DNA from: CAIPAT01 sp041665605
GTDB lineage: Bacteria > Verrucomicrobiota > Lentisphaeria > Victivallales > Victivallaceae
NCBI GenBank assembly: GCA_041665605.1
Contig: JBAYIO010000011.1
Coordinates: 10,848 to 74,847 of the forward strand
Direction: 5' to 3'
DNA: 64,000 nucleotides
Part shown: piece after piece, positions 1-8,975 of the stretch
How the letters are laid out: each line of letters opens with the position of its first letter
How positions within the stretch are numbered: the stretch's first letter is position 1
Position numbers and translations under genes: made by a program
The notes under the pieces: model-generated
Databases searched by the model: none
Told to the model about the DNA's origin: nothing
What the model saw: only the letters and a program-made list of their open reading frames with translations

Positions 1-1
1 G

Positions 2-1015
2 GTGGCGTGGCGCACTCGCTTTGCAGGGAAAGCTGTTTATTGGGGTAAAACCATCGCACCTTTTGACGGTTGTTACGACATGCGATTGATCGGTATGCGT
101 GAGGTTATGAAAAAGATTGATCCGCTGGCCGTTGCCATTTCACATGCCCATGATATCGGCTTGAAAATATTCAGTTGGGTGGACCCGTTTGACTGCTATA
201 TCATCGGAGCAGATGATGATTTTTTCCGGATAAACTGTGAATATCTTCTTCGTGCGAAAAACGGAGCAATTCTAAGAACACCATGTTACAACTATCCCGA
301 GGTGCGCGCCAGATATGTCGATGAAGCGCGGGAGTATATGCAATACGGTGTTGATGGTATATCATACAGTTTATTTAATACGCATCTGTGGGGCAGTCGT
401 GTTCCTTATGATGCGGAAGGACAATATATCTACGGATATAACGAACCGATTGTCGCTGCTTACAAGAATAAATTCAATATCGATATTCTGAAAGAAACGC
501 CTGATTCCGAACGACTGGCGCACATTCAAGGAGATGGCATAACGGAATTATTCCGGGAAATACATGCGGCAGTTAATGCGGCAAATGTTGAAGTACTAGT
601 GACAACGCGCATGGATGATCACCTGGGAGGCGGCATATACCCGCACGCATGGATTTACAACGATTGGCATACATGGACTCAACAGGGTATAGTTGATACG
701 ATTGCGTTCGATCATTGTATGAATCCAATGCAGACATTAAAGAAAATAGTGAATGAAAAAGCGTCGATGGTGAATAAATCCTGCCGTCTTGGCATTTGGT
801 TCTGCGTCTGGCATAACTATGCAACAGACGAGTACAGCCGTGTATTCCAGAATGAATTTTTAGCCACAAAAGAAATGACGGACATAATTATTCATGAGGC
901 GGGGTCTTTTGTATTTGGTAAGACATCTAGCGTCCCACAGCATCCGGCATCGAATACCACGCTTTGGGATGTATGGCATTCATGCCCCAGGCCAGAATCA
1001 TGTGTACTGGAATAA
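2..1015 (+). CDS. TIM-barrel glycoside-hydrolase-like protein (5' partial)
   Basis: The reading frame is open from the first bases of the window, so the N-terminus is missing. The visible 337 residues resemble GHL10-type putative glycoside hydrolases: an early segment on travel to a remote location (SHAHDIGLKIFSWVDPFD), an Arg/Tyr-rich strand (YPEVRARYVDEAREYMQYGVDGISYSL) and a late segment around IAFDHCMNP. This family is inferred to act on polysaccharides, but no substrate can be read from the sequence. The last ~30 residues look unlike a barrel end, so a late frameshift or a divergent C-terminus is possible. Family assignment is by pattern only. Confidence 0.5.
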   Translation: MAWRTRFAGKAVYWGKTIAPFDGCYDMRLIGMREVMKKIDPLAVAISHAHDIGLKIFSWVDPFDCYIIGADDDFFRINCEYLLRAKNGAILRTPCYNYPEVRARYVDEAREYMQYGVDGISYSLFNTHLWGSRVPYDAEGQYIYGYNEPIVAAYKNKFNIDILKETPDSERLAHIQGDGITELFREIHAAVNAANVEVLVTTRMDDHLGGGIYPHAWIYNDWHTWTQQGIVDTIAFDHCMNPMQTLKKIVNEKASMVNKSCRLGIWFCVWHNYATDEYSRVFQNEFLATKEMTDIIIHEAGSFVFGKTSSVPQHPASNTTLWDVWHSCPRPESCVLE

Positions 1016-1120
1016 TGACTTTAGTGTATTTCATTATTATTCGCTCGATACTCGCCGGATCGATAGTCATGGTTTAATCAGGGTCTAATCCACTAACATG
1101 TTGCCTTATTCTCAGTCTGA

Positions 1121-2440
1121 TCAGCTCAAAAGCAAATCGGGGAAACGCTCATCGGCGGTTCTGAGAAACTCCAGAAGAGCGCGCATGTCGTCGAATATTC
1201 CCGCAGGAAACGCAATTCCGGCATGTTCGAACAGCATCCGGAAAGCATCGCTTATATTCATTCGTTGAAACTGCGGGAAATGGTTCTCGCAGAAATGGAT
1301 AAACTTCAGCGTGGCGAAAGCGTCAAACCAGGTATTGAAAGCCTGCGCCAGCCGTTCTGAAGACGCCCGGTTATGCCGGAACATGGCCGGCCAGGCCTGA
1401 TCAAAGGCGTTGTTTTTGAAAAACAGCGCGGCATCAGGCGCAAGCACTTCCGCCACGAGTGCGGGAAGCCGGGAAAAATCATGCGGCGAATCGATCACGC
1501 CAATGGCAGCATAAAGTTTTTTAAGTTCAAAAAATATGGACGGATTGTAAAACTTCAGACTTTTCCCCTGCATGATATCCCGGATTCTGGGACCGGTGCC
1601 GAACGGCACCCGGTCGGAAGGCCGGGACGATGGAAAAACACAACTGGCGTTGATCTGGCCGATGCCGCCGGTTTTCCGCAACGCCTGCATGAAGTAGAAA
1701 TCCTCGCCGCCGTTGCGTTCGCGCATGCCCCCTGCCCTGACGTAAGCCTCCGCGGCGCAGACCGTCGCCGAGCCCAGGGAATAATAGGCGTAAGGCGAAC
1801 CGGCAACCCTCAGCGCAATGACAAAATAGCGCATAAAGAGTTCATATTCAGCAATTGCCGCACTTTCCGCCGGGTCGGTTGAGTCCTGATGCCTGAAACG
1901 GAACACCGCGCCGGCAAGGCCGGGATGGCGGAGAAAGAACTCAACCGCACTTGATAAGTATGCCGGCTCCACCAGCGTATCCGCGTCCAGACAGAAAATC
2001 AACGGCGGGACCGGTACTTCGGCGAAATCCAGATGCGGCAGCGCCGCATCCATGCCCAGCCGCCGGGCCTCGCCCACCCCGCCTTTGCGGCTGATTTCCC
2101 GGCCCGGCGAAGACGCATCCATCCAGAACAGCGTGCCGCCAGGCACAAGTCCGCCGCAAAATGTCCGGTCGCCGCCGCGCAGTTTGGACAGCATCAACTG
2201 ATTATCCTGAATTTTATTGACCGGGGTTTCAGTTGAATTATTGATTACGACCAGCACCATGGGTTCATTCAATTCGGGTGGATTGCCGGCGGCCAGCGCC
2301 GCCAGTGTGCAGGGCAGACTGTCCGACTCCGCCAGCGCGGGGATTACCACCGCATGATGAAAACGGCGGCCCGGCGCCGGTTCGATGTCATCCTGACGCT
2401 TTATCCGGGACAGGTATTTTTGAAAATTTCTTGAATCCAT
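1121..2440 (-). CDS. Glycosyltransferase family 2-like protein
   Basis: A 439-residue protein with a GT-A nucleotide-sugar fold. It opens with a hydrophobic strand (HHAVVIPALAES), has a DXD-type metal site in FCLDADTLVEP around residue 150, and an acceptor-side motif GGEDFYFMQAL around residue 246. These are the hallmarks of GT2 enzymes, which transfer a sugar from a nucleotide donor. There are no membrane segments, so it is probably cytoplasmic. The C-terminal ~130 residues are helical and not recognised. Its start lies 5 bases after the ksgA stop on the same strand, so the two are probably co-transcribed. Donor and acceptor are unknown. Confidence 0.7.
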   Translation of the reverse strand: MDSRNFQKYLSRIKRQDDIEPAPGRRFHHAVVIPALAESDSLPCTLAALAAGNPPELNEPMVLVVINNSTETPVNKIQDNQLMLSKLRGGDRTFCGGLVPGGTLFWMDASSPGREISRKGGVGEARRLGMDAALPHLDFAEVPVPPLIFCLDADTLVEPAYLSSAVEFFLRHPGLAGAVFRFRHQDSTDPAESAAIAEYELFMRYFVIALRVAGSPYAYYSLGSATVCAAEAYVRAGGMRERNGGEDFYFMQALRKTGGIGQINASCVFPSSRPSDRVPFGTGPRIRDIMQGKSLKFYNPSIFFELKKLYAAIGVIDSPHDFSRLPALVAEVLAPDAALFFKNNAFDQAWPAMFRHNRASSERLAQAFNTWFDAFATLKFIHFCENHFPQFQRMNISDAFRMLFEHAGIAFPAGIFDDMRALLEFLRTADERFPDLLLS

Positions 2441-2445
2441 ACAGG

Positions 2446-3270
2446 CTATCTGTTCAGCAATTTTGCCAGTTTCAAATAGGTGTCAGCGCTGAAGTCGCCG
2501 GGGCGGGCTTCGCGGGAAATATTCAGTTCGGTCAGGGCGCTTTCAACCGCCTGGCGGTCGTAAGCGGCCAGCAGCGGCTTGAATATCTGCTTGCGTTTCT
2601 GGGCAAACATGACTTTTGCCAGTTCATTGACCTGCCGGCGCGATTCCATATCCGGAATTACCGGTTTCAGTTTGAATTGCGCAATCGCCGACTCCACTTC
2701 GGGTTGCGGGAAGAAAACCTGCGGCGGGACGGTGCGCAACAGTTTGACATCATACAGCAACTGCGTCCTGACCGACAGCGATCCGTAATTGCCGGTGCCG
2801 GGCCCGGAAGCCAGCCGCATGGCCATCTCCTTCTGCAGCATGAACAGCATATTCAGCGGCGGCATTTCCATTTCAAGCAGCCGGGCGAGAAAGACACTGC
2901 TGATGGAGTACGGCAGATTGGCCACTGACCGGAAAGGTTTGCCCGGAGGCAGAAAATCATTGAAATTCACCTGGCAGGCGTCGCCTTCGATCAAATGAAA
3001 ATTGCCGGGCAGCGAGTGTTTGCGCAGGAAATCACATATCCGGTAGTCGAACTCGATGGAGTATACTTCCGCGCCGGCGTCCAGCAGCTTCCGGGTAAGC
3101 GCGCCGAAACCGGGTCCAACTTCCAGAATAATCTCTCCGGGCTGCGGATCGGCGGTACGGATGATGAAATCCAGGAGGTTGTTATCGATCAGGAAATTCT
3201 GTCCCAGCACTTTTCCGGGATGAAAGTGATTGAATTCCTCCAGCAGGCTCAATAATTCTTTTTTATTCAT
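2446..3270 (-). CDS. rsmA: 16S rRNA dimethyladenosine transferase RsmA/KsgA
   Basis: This enzyme uses S-adenosylmethionine to dimethylate two adjacent adenosines in the 3' hairpin of 16S rRNA during 30S maturation. The 274-residue length is normal for the family. Visible motifs are LGQNFLIDNN near residue 23, the SAM-binding EVGPGFGALT near residue 50, an acidic IEFD after it, and the catalytic NLPYSISS near residue 118. A C-terminal helical domain follows. It is upstream of, and 5 bases from, the glycosyltransferase, and 22 bases downstream of the FmdB-like gene on the same strand. Confidence 0.93.
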   Translation of the reverse strand: MNKKELLSLLEEFNHFHPGKVLGQNFLIDNNLLDFIIRTADPQPGEIILEVGPGFGALTRKLLDAGAEVYSIEFDYRICDFLRKHSLPGNFHLIEGDACQVNFNDFLPPGKPFRSVANLPYSISSVFLARLLEMEMPPLNMLFMLQKEMAMRLASGPGTGNYGSLSVRTQLLYDVKLLRTVPPQVFFPQPEVESAIAQFKLKPVIPDMESRRQVNELAKVMFAQKRKQIFKPLLAAYDRQAVESALTELNISREARPGDFSADTYLKLAKLLNR

Positions 3271-3292
3271 TAATTTATTTTGCCGGGATTAT

Positions 3293-3520
3293 TTATTTCA
3301 GGTGGCAGCAGCCGCTTGAGCATTTGTGGGAATCCGCTGACGGACAGCTCTTTTGCGCCGGACAGGCGGAAGTACTTGCCACACTGGCGGCGAATACTGA
3401 AAGTTTGCGCTCCACTTCCATGGAAGCGCATTTCGCGCAAGCCGTCTTTTCCTGGCTGTTTTTCACCAGTTTCTCGAATTCAGCGCCGCATTTCCCGCAT
3501 TTATATTCAAATATCGGCAT
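3293..3520 (-). CDS. FmdB-family zinc ribbon protein
   Basis: A 75-residue protein starting MPIFEYKCGKCGAEF, the standard opening of FmdB-type regulatory zinc ribbons. One CxxC pair lies at the start and a second CAKC lies ~20 residues later, making a four-Cys zinc site. The C-terminus is Ser/Cys-rich (SSGCCHLK) and may bind metal too. The ATG at 3520 is preferred over the in-frame ATG at 3526 because the ribosome site GGAA (3527-3530) has proper spacing only to 3520. The gene leads into rsmA on the same strand. The cellular role of the family is poorly defined. Confidence 0.8.
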   Translation of the reverse strand: MPIFEYKCGKCGAEFEKLVKNSQEKTACAKCASMEVERKLSVFAASVASTSACPAQKSCPSADSHKCSSGCCHLK

Positions 3521-3617
3521 AATCATTTCCTTTGTTACAGGATTGTTCTAAAAATATATATGCGGATAAATTACTGTGTTGCGGGAAAATATCAATGAAA
3601 AGTTTATGGTATTTTCC

Positions 3618-3646
3618 TTGACTTCAAGCCGGTATGGATTTTATTT
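3618..3646 (+). promoter_or_regulatory. Candidate sigma-70 promoter of the Nudix gene
   Basis: TTGACT (3618-3623) is followed after exactly 17 bases by TTATTT (3641-3646), 41 bases before the Nudix start codon. The -35 is strong and the -10 is weak. It lies in the divergent gap between the FmdB-like gene and the Nudix gene. Confidence 0.4.
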
Positions 3647-3686
3647 ACTCTGTCAGCAAATAATTTTACATTAAAGAAAGCCGGTT

Positions 3687-4079
3687 ATGAAAAATATATC
3701 CGTTTGTGCGGCGGTGATCGCCAGAGGCGATCAGGTACTGGTAACCACCCGGCCGCCGGGTCAGGAAATGTCCGGCCGCTGGGAATTCCCGGGCGGCAAG
3801 ATTGAACCCGGCGAATCGCCGTCAGAGTGTCTGAAGCGGGAGATAAAAGAGGAACTTGACCTGGATATTATGGTTTTCGACATTATGTTCATAACGGAAT
3901 ATGAGTATCCGGGAAAGAAAGTACATATCCGGTTCATGCGCTGCAATGCCGGTCAGGGAAACCCGGACCCGGTACCGCAGGAGGGGCAGCAGTGGGCATG
4001 GGTAAAGCGCAATTCCCTGCCGGAAATTGATCTGCTTCCAGCCGACAGGCCGTTTGCCGATTTTTTAGCGAATATTTAA
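3687..4079 (+). CDS. Nudix hydrolase, MutT type
   Basis: The 130-residue protein carries the Nudix box GGKIEPGESPSECLKREI followed by KEELDLD, i.e. the metal-binding G-x5-E-x7-RE-x2-EE core at residues ~37-59. The final Gly of the consensus is replaced by Asp. Size and the NTP-type opening ISVCAAVIARGDQVLV match MutT/8-oxo-dGTP diphosphatases, which cleanse oxidised nucleotides from the pool. CTP or other NTP pyrophosphatase activity cannot be excluded. It is divergent from the FmdB/rsmA group, with its own likely promoter. Confidence 0.82.
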   Translation: MKNISVCAAVIARGDQVLVTTRPPGQEMSGRWEFPGGKIEPGESPSECLKREIKEELDLDIMVFDIMFITEYEYPGKKVHIRFMRCNAGQGNPDPVPQEGQQWAWVKRNSLPEIDLLPADRPFADFLANI

Positions 4080-4149
4080 GAACAAAAGGCAATAAAACCG
4101 GGATTCCGGCGTTTTATGAATAAAGAAAGAAAGGCACAAAACCATAGAA

Positions 4150-4716
4150 ATGGCAGTAAAAAGGACAGATATGGAGTTAATTAAAGGTTATCTGTCCGGA
4201 GCCGGCGGGGATTTTGAAGAATTATATGACAGGTATAAGAAATTGTTGTACGGTTATTTGAACAATATGCTGCCGCAGCAGCAAAGCACTGTGGATGACA
4301 TCTTTCAGCAGACCTGGCTGAAAGTGATACAGAAATTGCCGGAATACCGTTGCAACAATCACTTTTCCGCCTGGATGATCAGAATCGGCCACAATCTGGT
4401 CATTGATCACTTCAGGAGGAATAAGAAATTTGTAAATCAAATATCGCTTGACAGTGAAGATTCACCGGATTTCCCTGACACGGACAAACTGGTGTGGGAC
4501 AGCATGGATCATTCGGACTTCGAACAGGCGCTGGGCCGGGTACTGGAAACTTTGCAGGAGGAGCAGCGCGAGGTGTTCATGCTGAGACACAATAAAGTCA
4601 GCTTCAAGGAAATCGCCGAGATACAAAACTGTTCGATCAATACCGTACTGGCCAGAATGCAGTATGCGATAAGAAATCTTAAAAAGAGTCTGGCGGCTTG
4701 GAAAACAGGGAATTAG
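4150..4716 (+). CDS. ECF-type RNA polymerase sigma factor
   Basis: A 188-residue sigma-70 family protein with only regions 2 and 4. Region 2 covers residues ~20-95 (FEELYDRYKKLLYGY; the -10 recognition helix FSAWMIRIGHNLVIDHFRR). Region 4 covers ~125-180 (LQEEQREVFMLRHNKVSFKE; HTH IAEIQNCSINTVLARM). This two-domain layout defines extracytoplasmic function sigma factors, which redirect RNA polymerase in response to envelope or stress signals. The next gene starts 3 bases downstream and encodes a membrane protein with an anti-sigma zinc motif, so the two form a sigma/anti-sigma unit. Their stimulus is unknown. Confidence 0.88.
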   Translation: MAVKRTDMELIKGYLSGAGGDFEELYDRYKKLLYGYLNNMLPQQQSTVDDIFQQTWLKVIQKLPEYRCNNHFSAWMIRIGHNLVIDHFRRNKKFVNQISLDSEDSPDFPDTDKLVWDSMDHSDFEQALGRVLETLQEEQREVFMLRHNKVSFKEIAEIQNCSINTVLARMQYAIRNLKKSLAAWKTGN

Positions 4717-4719
4717 AAA

Positions 4720-5214
4720 ATGAAAGACGCATGTAAAAATTACATTGAAACAATTTTAGCTGACAACGAAGAACAGCGTGCCGCATTCAGGGCACACTGC
4801 GGAGAGTGTCCTGAATGCGCAGCGCTGGCGTCTGACTGGAAACGGCTGCGCAAGGCTAGGATTCCGGTCGAAGAAGTTCCGTTGTCCCTGGATTTTGCCG
4901 TATTGGCCGCCGCCGGCAACGCATTGAGGGAACGGCTGCGCCGGCGAAGAGTCGCGCTCCGCCGGATAATCTACTACGGGGCCGCCGCCGCCTGCGTGGC
5001 GCTGGCCTGTCTGGTTACAATCTTCCCGCCCGCCGACCAGGCCCGCGGGCACAGGGAAATTGCAAAGAGCTGGGACTGGTCTAAATTTGACAAGGAATTA
5101 TTTGAAACCGCGGCGGCGATTGAAATCAGCAACCATTGCATCAGCATATCCGGCACACCGGACGCGCCAGCTCCGAATTTACCCGTAATTGAAGAAGAAC
5201 CAGAGCAAATTTAA
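4720..5214 (+). CDS. Probable anti-sigma factor (zinc-finger, single membrane segment)
   Basis: The 164-residue product has an N-terminal HxxxCxxC motif (HCGECPEC, residues ~26-33) as in ZAS-type anti-sigma factors. One hydrophobic segment (YYGAAAACVALACLVTIF) lies at residues ~86-103, after an Arg-rich stretch (RERLRRRRVALRR) that sets cytoplasm-in topology. A periplasmic tail of ~60 residues follows. The inferred role is to hold the preceding ECF sigma factor at the membrane. It is 3 bases from the sigma gene and 8 bases before the next gene. Confidence 0.75.
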   Translation: MKDACKNYIETILADNEEQRAAFRAHCGECPECAALASDWKRLRKARIPVEEVPLSLDFAVLAAAGNALRERLRRRRVALRRIIYYGAAAACVALACLVTIFPPADQARGHREIAKSWDWSKFDKELFETAAAIEISNHCISISGTPDAPAPNLPVIEEEPEQI

Positions 5215-5222
5215 GGAGAAAG

Positions 5223-5846
5223 ATGAATTATTTAAAGTTTATTGCGGTATTAACCTTAACCAGTTGTGCTGCTTTATTGCCAGCCGCCGGTGATGACCAG
5301 ACTAAAGCAGTCACGGATAAAACAACTGAAACCGCTGATATAAAGCCGGCAGATAAGGCTGGCGATAAAGCTGATAAAAAGACAGATAAGACGTTTGATA
5401 AAAAAGCGGTCAGGAAGACTGCACAGGGGATGAACCGCGAAGAACGTCCGCTATTAATGTATATTGAAAAACTTTCCGCAGAGGATAAGGCGAAACTCAG
5501 AGAGCTTTACCAGCAGGACCCGGAGAAATTCAGGAAAGAACTAAGAGCCAAAGTACAGGAATTGAGAAAACAGGAAAGCGGCGTTCAAAAAAACATCAGC
5601 GGCCTGGCGGAAAAATACCATAAAGCGCAAACCCCTGAAGAAAAGCAGAAATATCTGGCCCAGTTGAAAGAGGCCAGCCAGAAAGAATTCAACCGCAATC
5701 TGGAAAGAAGCAAAACGGAATTGGACACTTTGGAAAAACGGTTGAATACTTTGCGACAGGCTTATGAAAATAGAAAAAACAATGCAGACAAGATCATTGA
5801 CGACCAGGTTGAATATCTTACCCGGGATCCCAGCCTGCACTGGTGA
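5223..5846 (+). CDS. Secreted, Lys-rich coiled-coil protein of unknown function
   Basis: The 207-residue product begins with a signal peptide (YLKFIAVLTLTSCAALLPA). LTSC fits a lipobox at Cys15, so it may be a lipoprotein. Residues ~25-60 are a low-complexity Lys/Asp/Thr tract (repeats of the type DKxxDK). Residues ~75-200 are charged and helical and look like a coiled coil. No enzyme motif is visible. It starts 8 bases after the anti-sigma gene with ribosome site AAGGAGA, so it is very likely part of that operon. It could be an effector or periplasmic sensor partner of the sigma system. Confidence 0.7.
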   Translation: MNYLKFIAVLTLTSCAALLPAAGDDQTKAVTDKTTETADIKPADKAGDKADKKTDKTFDKKAVRKTAQGMNREERPLLMYIEKLSAEDKAKLRELYQQDPEKFRKELRAKVQELRKQESGVQKNISGLAEKYHKAQTPEEKQKYLAQLKEASQKEFNRNLERSKTELDTLEKRLNTLRQAYENRKNNADKIIDDQVEYLTRDPSLHW

Positions 5847-5906
5847 TTGACTTAACGGCTTTTCCCGCTATATTGTTTCCCCTTAAATATAAAAGTGAGG
5901 AAACAT

Positions 5907-6383
5907 ATGATTTCAGACCATTGCATCAACTGGAAGGCCTATTCCGCCTTAGCGCCCAAGGTATTCAAAACCGCTTTTGATTTCATCAGTACCGTGACTC
6001 CTGAAACTGAAGATAAGCGCTATGATCTTTGCGGCAACGACATCTATGCGCTTGTTCAGAAATACACGACCAGACTGCCGCAGGACGGCAAGATGGAGGC
6101 ACACCGCAAATATATCGACATCCAGGCGGTCATCAACGGCAGCGAAATCATCGGCGTCAGCACCCTTGCCGGATTAAAAGAAATATCCGCCTATAGTGAT
6201 GAGAAAGACTGCGAATTGTTTGAACATGACGCTGAAATATCTTCTCTGATAAAGCTCCGGCCCGGCGATTTCATGCTGCTATATGCCGGCGAAGGGCACA
6301 TGCCTTGCATTGCAGTCGACGGCAGCCCAATGGAAGTCAAGAAAGTAGTCATCAAAGTCCGGCGCGAATTACTGATAAGCTGA
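5907..6383 (+). CDS. YhcH/YjgK/YiaL family protein
   Basis: The 158-residue product matches the YhcH/YjgK/YiaL (DUF386) cupin-fold family, linked in other bacteria to sialic acid or other sugar-acid use. Family features are EAHRKYIDIQAVINGSE near residue 61 and the metal-site segment GDFMLLYAGEGHMPCIAV near residue 118. The ATG at 5907 is preferred over the upstream GTG at 5895 because GTGAGG (5895-5900) is itself the likely ribosome site. No sugar operon surrounds it, so its substrate is undefined. Confidence 0.8.
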   Translation: MISDHCINWKAYSALAPKVFKTAFDFISTVTPETEDKRYDLCGNDIYALVQKYTTRLPQDGKMEAHRKYIDIQAVINGSEIIGVSTLAGLKEISAYSDEKDCELFEHDAEISSLIKLRPGDFMLLYAGEGHMPCIAVDGSPMEVKKVVIKVRRELLIS

Positions 6384-6387
6384 TCCG

Positions 6388-7680
6388 TCAATCCGAAGAT
6401 TTTTTTGTTTCCGCAGTCTGAAACCTTTTCAAATAGCGAATCCGCTGCAACAGCGGCGGATGCGAGTAATGAAATTTGGCGTAAAGCTTCTGCGGGTGAA
6501 TATTTGACAGATTTTCGGCGGACAGCTTAACCAGCGCTGATGCCAGAGCTTCGCCGCTGCCGATAATCCTGACGACAAATTTATCCGCCTGTTTTTCAAA
6601 ATGTCTTGAAATTGCGTTGAAAAACGGAGGCATCCCCCAGAGCACGATTGTCGCGACAAAACTCAGCAGAATGAATTTTGCGAAAAACGTGTCATGCGTC
6701 AGTCCGAATACCCGCGTCAGCCAATTGCTTTTTTCCAGCAGCAGGAAAGCAATAAAAGCTCCTGGCGCGGTAAGCGTTTCGAAAATAATCAGATTTTTTA
6801 GGACATGACGCTTTTTGCAGTGTCCCGCCTCATGGGCCAGCACCGCCAGAATCTCTTCCTTGTTCAGACGTTCCAGCAGCGTATCAAACAGCACAATGCG
6901 CTTGACCCGTCCCAGCCCGGTAAAATAGGCATTTGAATGTTTAGTTCTTTTCGATGCATCCATGCGATAAACGCCGCGGACTGTAATCCCGCCTTTCTCC
7001 AGAACTGATTCTATCTCCTTCTCAAGCGCCTTGTCCTCGATCGGAGTGAATTTATTGAACAGCGGTTCAAGCACATACGGAGAAATATAAATTACAAAAA
7101 TGGTGAAAGCAACGAAAAATCCCCAGACCGGAAGCCACCATATCTCCGGCAGCCGCTCGATCAGCCAGAATGCGCCGACAATCATTATTGAGAGCAGAAT
7201 TGAAGAGACAACAAAGCCTTTCAAAATGTCCAGCAGCCATAACTTGAAAGTCATGGTATTAAAGCCAAAACGTTTCTCCAGGTTAAATACGCGATAAAGG
7301 TTCAACGGAAGGTTCAAAAAGGTCTTCGCATAAGTCAGCACCATCATGAAAACCAATCCGCCCAGTATGAAATTACTGGTATCTTTATACGAATTAAAAC
7401 AATCAAACAAGTAATTATTGTAGTAATTTAAAATCCCGAAGATGAAAATCAAGGTAATTAACTGGTTGTAAACTGTGGAATATCCCCAGTATTTTGTTTT
7501 TGCAATAGTGTAATTCTTCGATCTTTCCATCAATTCCGGCGTAATGACGTCTTTAAATTCAGGCGGGATTTCCGCGCCATGTTTTTCCAGATAGCGGCGG
7601 TTCATATACTCAAGAATAAAATCAGCCAGTTGAGTCAGAAAGTAAAATATAATTATAATCGCAAGTTCGTATTTCATCAA
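6388..7680 (-). CDS. M48-family membrane zinc metalloprotease (Ste24/CAAX-protease type)
   Basis: A 430-residue integral membrane protein. The zinc site HEAGH is in LAHEAGHCKKRH (residue ~285), and the third ligand Glu is in FEKQADKF (~365). At least six hydrophobic segments flank them. The long N-terminal membrane region (~200 residues before the protease domain) matches Ste24-like enzymes rather than short HtpX. Such proteases act on membrane or prenylated proteins; in bacteria the substrates are mostly unknown. It ends 4 bases from the convergent YhcH-like gene. Confidence 0.85.
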   Translation of the reverse strand: MMKYELAIIIIFYFLTQLADFILEYMNRRYLEKHGAEIPPEFKDVITPELMERSKNYTIAKTKYWGYSTVYNQLITLIFIFGILNYYNNYLFDCFNSYKDTSNFILGGLVFMMVLTYAKTFLNLPLNLYRVFNLEKRFGFNTMTFKLWLLDILKGFVVSSILLSIMIVGAFWLIERLPEIWWLPVWGFFVAFTIFVIYISPYVLEPLFNKFTPIEDKALEKEIESVLEKGGITVRGVYRMDASKRTKHSNAYFTGLGRVKRIVLFDTLLERLNKEEILAVLAHEAGHCKKRHVLKNLIIFETLTAPGAFIAFLLLEKSNWLTRVFGLTHDTFFAKFILLSFVATIVLWGMPPFFNAISRHFEKQADKFVVRIIGSGEALASALVKLSAENLSNIHPQKLYAKFHYSHPPLLQRIRYLKRFQTAETKKSSD

Positions 7681-7832
7681 AAATCCCCAATTATTAATCA
7701 GAACATTCCAAACGTCACATTTATGAATACAGAAATATCTATAGATAAACTATTAAAATATCACACTTTATATAAAAGTAAAAAGCAAAGTCGCGTTAAC
7801 CTGCATTTTTCAGTATTTTCAGTCAAAAACAG

Positions 7833-8975
7833 TCATTGAGAAGAAGATTCCAGTTGAATCGGCTTAGCCGTATCAGTAATAAAGGTCTTGATAAAGCCCC
7901 TGATGCGTTCTTCCGCCTCCTGGATATTGCCGTACTCCACCGGCGTGAACACATGATAAATCGTCCATTGCGAATCCCAGGCGTAGGTGCTCCGGAAAAA
8001 CGCAAAATCGTCAACTGAACGTTTGACCGAACTGTACCAGACATAGAAAATAAAGCGGCGGCCGCTCTTTTCCGCCTCAATGAAGTTGGCCACCGCAGCA
8101 CCGTTGTCGATATTAATTTCAACGCGCCGGCTGCTCAGAATTTTCCAGTTGGCGGAAGTCAGACAGAGCCGGAACGGATGTACCTTATGAATATCGCCTG
8201 CCACTTGCACCACCAGCGAGGAAACAGGAGCTCCGGCATCAGAATAATGAGTAAACCTCTGCGCCGCCTGGTCTTCATAAAAACCTTTTTCAATCGCATT
8301 CAGTTCAACGGCTTCTCCAAGCCATCTGCCCGCAGGTTCAATTGAAATATTGAGATTAAGCGGAGTACCTTGTGACGGTTTTTCAAAAAAGATAAAAAGG
8401 CTGCCCAGCCAGACAAGAACCGCCGCAAAGTAAAAGACCCCCTGCCGGTTAAGCAGCAATTTTGTAAAATATTCCAGATATAATTCAGCGGCTATCAGCA
8501 GAAACGCGGCAATAAACTTGACCACGATTCCAAAAGACGCATCAAATCCCAGGCGCTGGAGCATGTCACCGCACCAGAAGGAAGTGGCCGGGAGAGCAAG
8601 CATCAGCATCAGAAACAGCGGCAGCGTTCTGATAAAAACCCGCCATCCCCACAACAGCCAGAGCATGGAGACACAGAACAGCAGCGCAAATATCATATAA
8701 ATCATGTTGATCCGCAAATATATTCCCAAGCCGAGACCCGCGACAGACAAAAACAGCGGAATAACCCCTCCGAAATCATAGTCCCCGGCCTGTGCCCTGA
8801 AATCTTTGAAAAAAACCGCTGCCGTCAGAATTGCCGCGACAATGAAAATCGGGTCGAAGCGGTCAAGCGGGGATATCCGCCAGGCCTGAATAAACCAATT
8901 TATTTTAAGCGCCACCGGCTCCCAGGCGCAGATAAATATAAACATTTTAAAATAATCATTTCTGAATATTTTCAT
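7833..8975 (-). CDS. Exosortase-associated membrane protein with EpsI-like domain
   Basis: A 380-residue protein. Residues ~1-195 hold six or seven hydrophobic segments with an exosortase-like look (e.g. TLPLFLMLMLALP) but no Cys/Arg/His catalytic set. Residues ~205-365 form a soluble domain resembling EpsI, which accompanies exosortases (WLGEAVELNAIEKG; RRFIFYVWYSSV; WTIYHVFTPV). The start overlaps the exosortase stop by 20 bases, which suggests translational coupling. It probably assists processing or export of sorted proteins at the inner membrane. Family assignment is by pattern and context. Confidence 0.65.
   Translation of the reverse strand: MKIFRNDYFKMFIFICAWEPVALKINWFIQAWRISPLDRFDPIFIVAAILTAAVFFKDFRAQAGDYDFGGVIPLFLSVAGLGLGIYLRINMIYMIFALLFCVSMLWLLWGWRVFIRTLPLFLMLMLALPATSFWCGDMLQRLGFDASFGIVVKFIAAFLLIAAELYLEYFTKLLLNRQGVFYFAAVLVWLGSLFIFFEKPSQGTPLNLNISIEPAGRWLGEAVELNAIEKGFYEDQAAQRFTHYSDAGAPVSSLVVQVAGDIHKVHPFRLCLTSANWKILSSRRVEINIDNGAAVANFIEAEKSGRRFIFYVWYSSVKRSVDDFAFFRSTYAWDSQWTIYHVFTPVEYGNIQEAEERIRGFIKTFITDTAKPIQLESSSQ

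Noticed and set aside
1373..1882. A plus-strand frame of 169 residues opposite the glycosyltransferase
   Set aside because: There is no motif or ribosome site, and the GT2 motifs are intact on the other strand.
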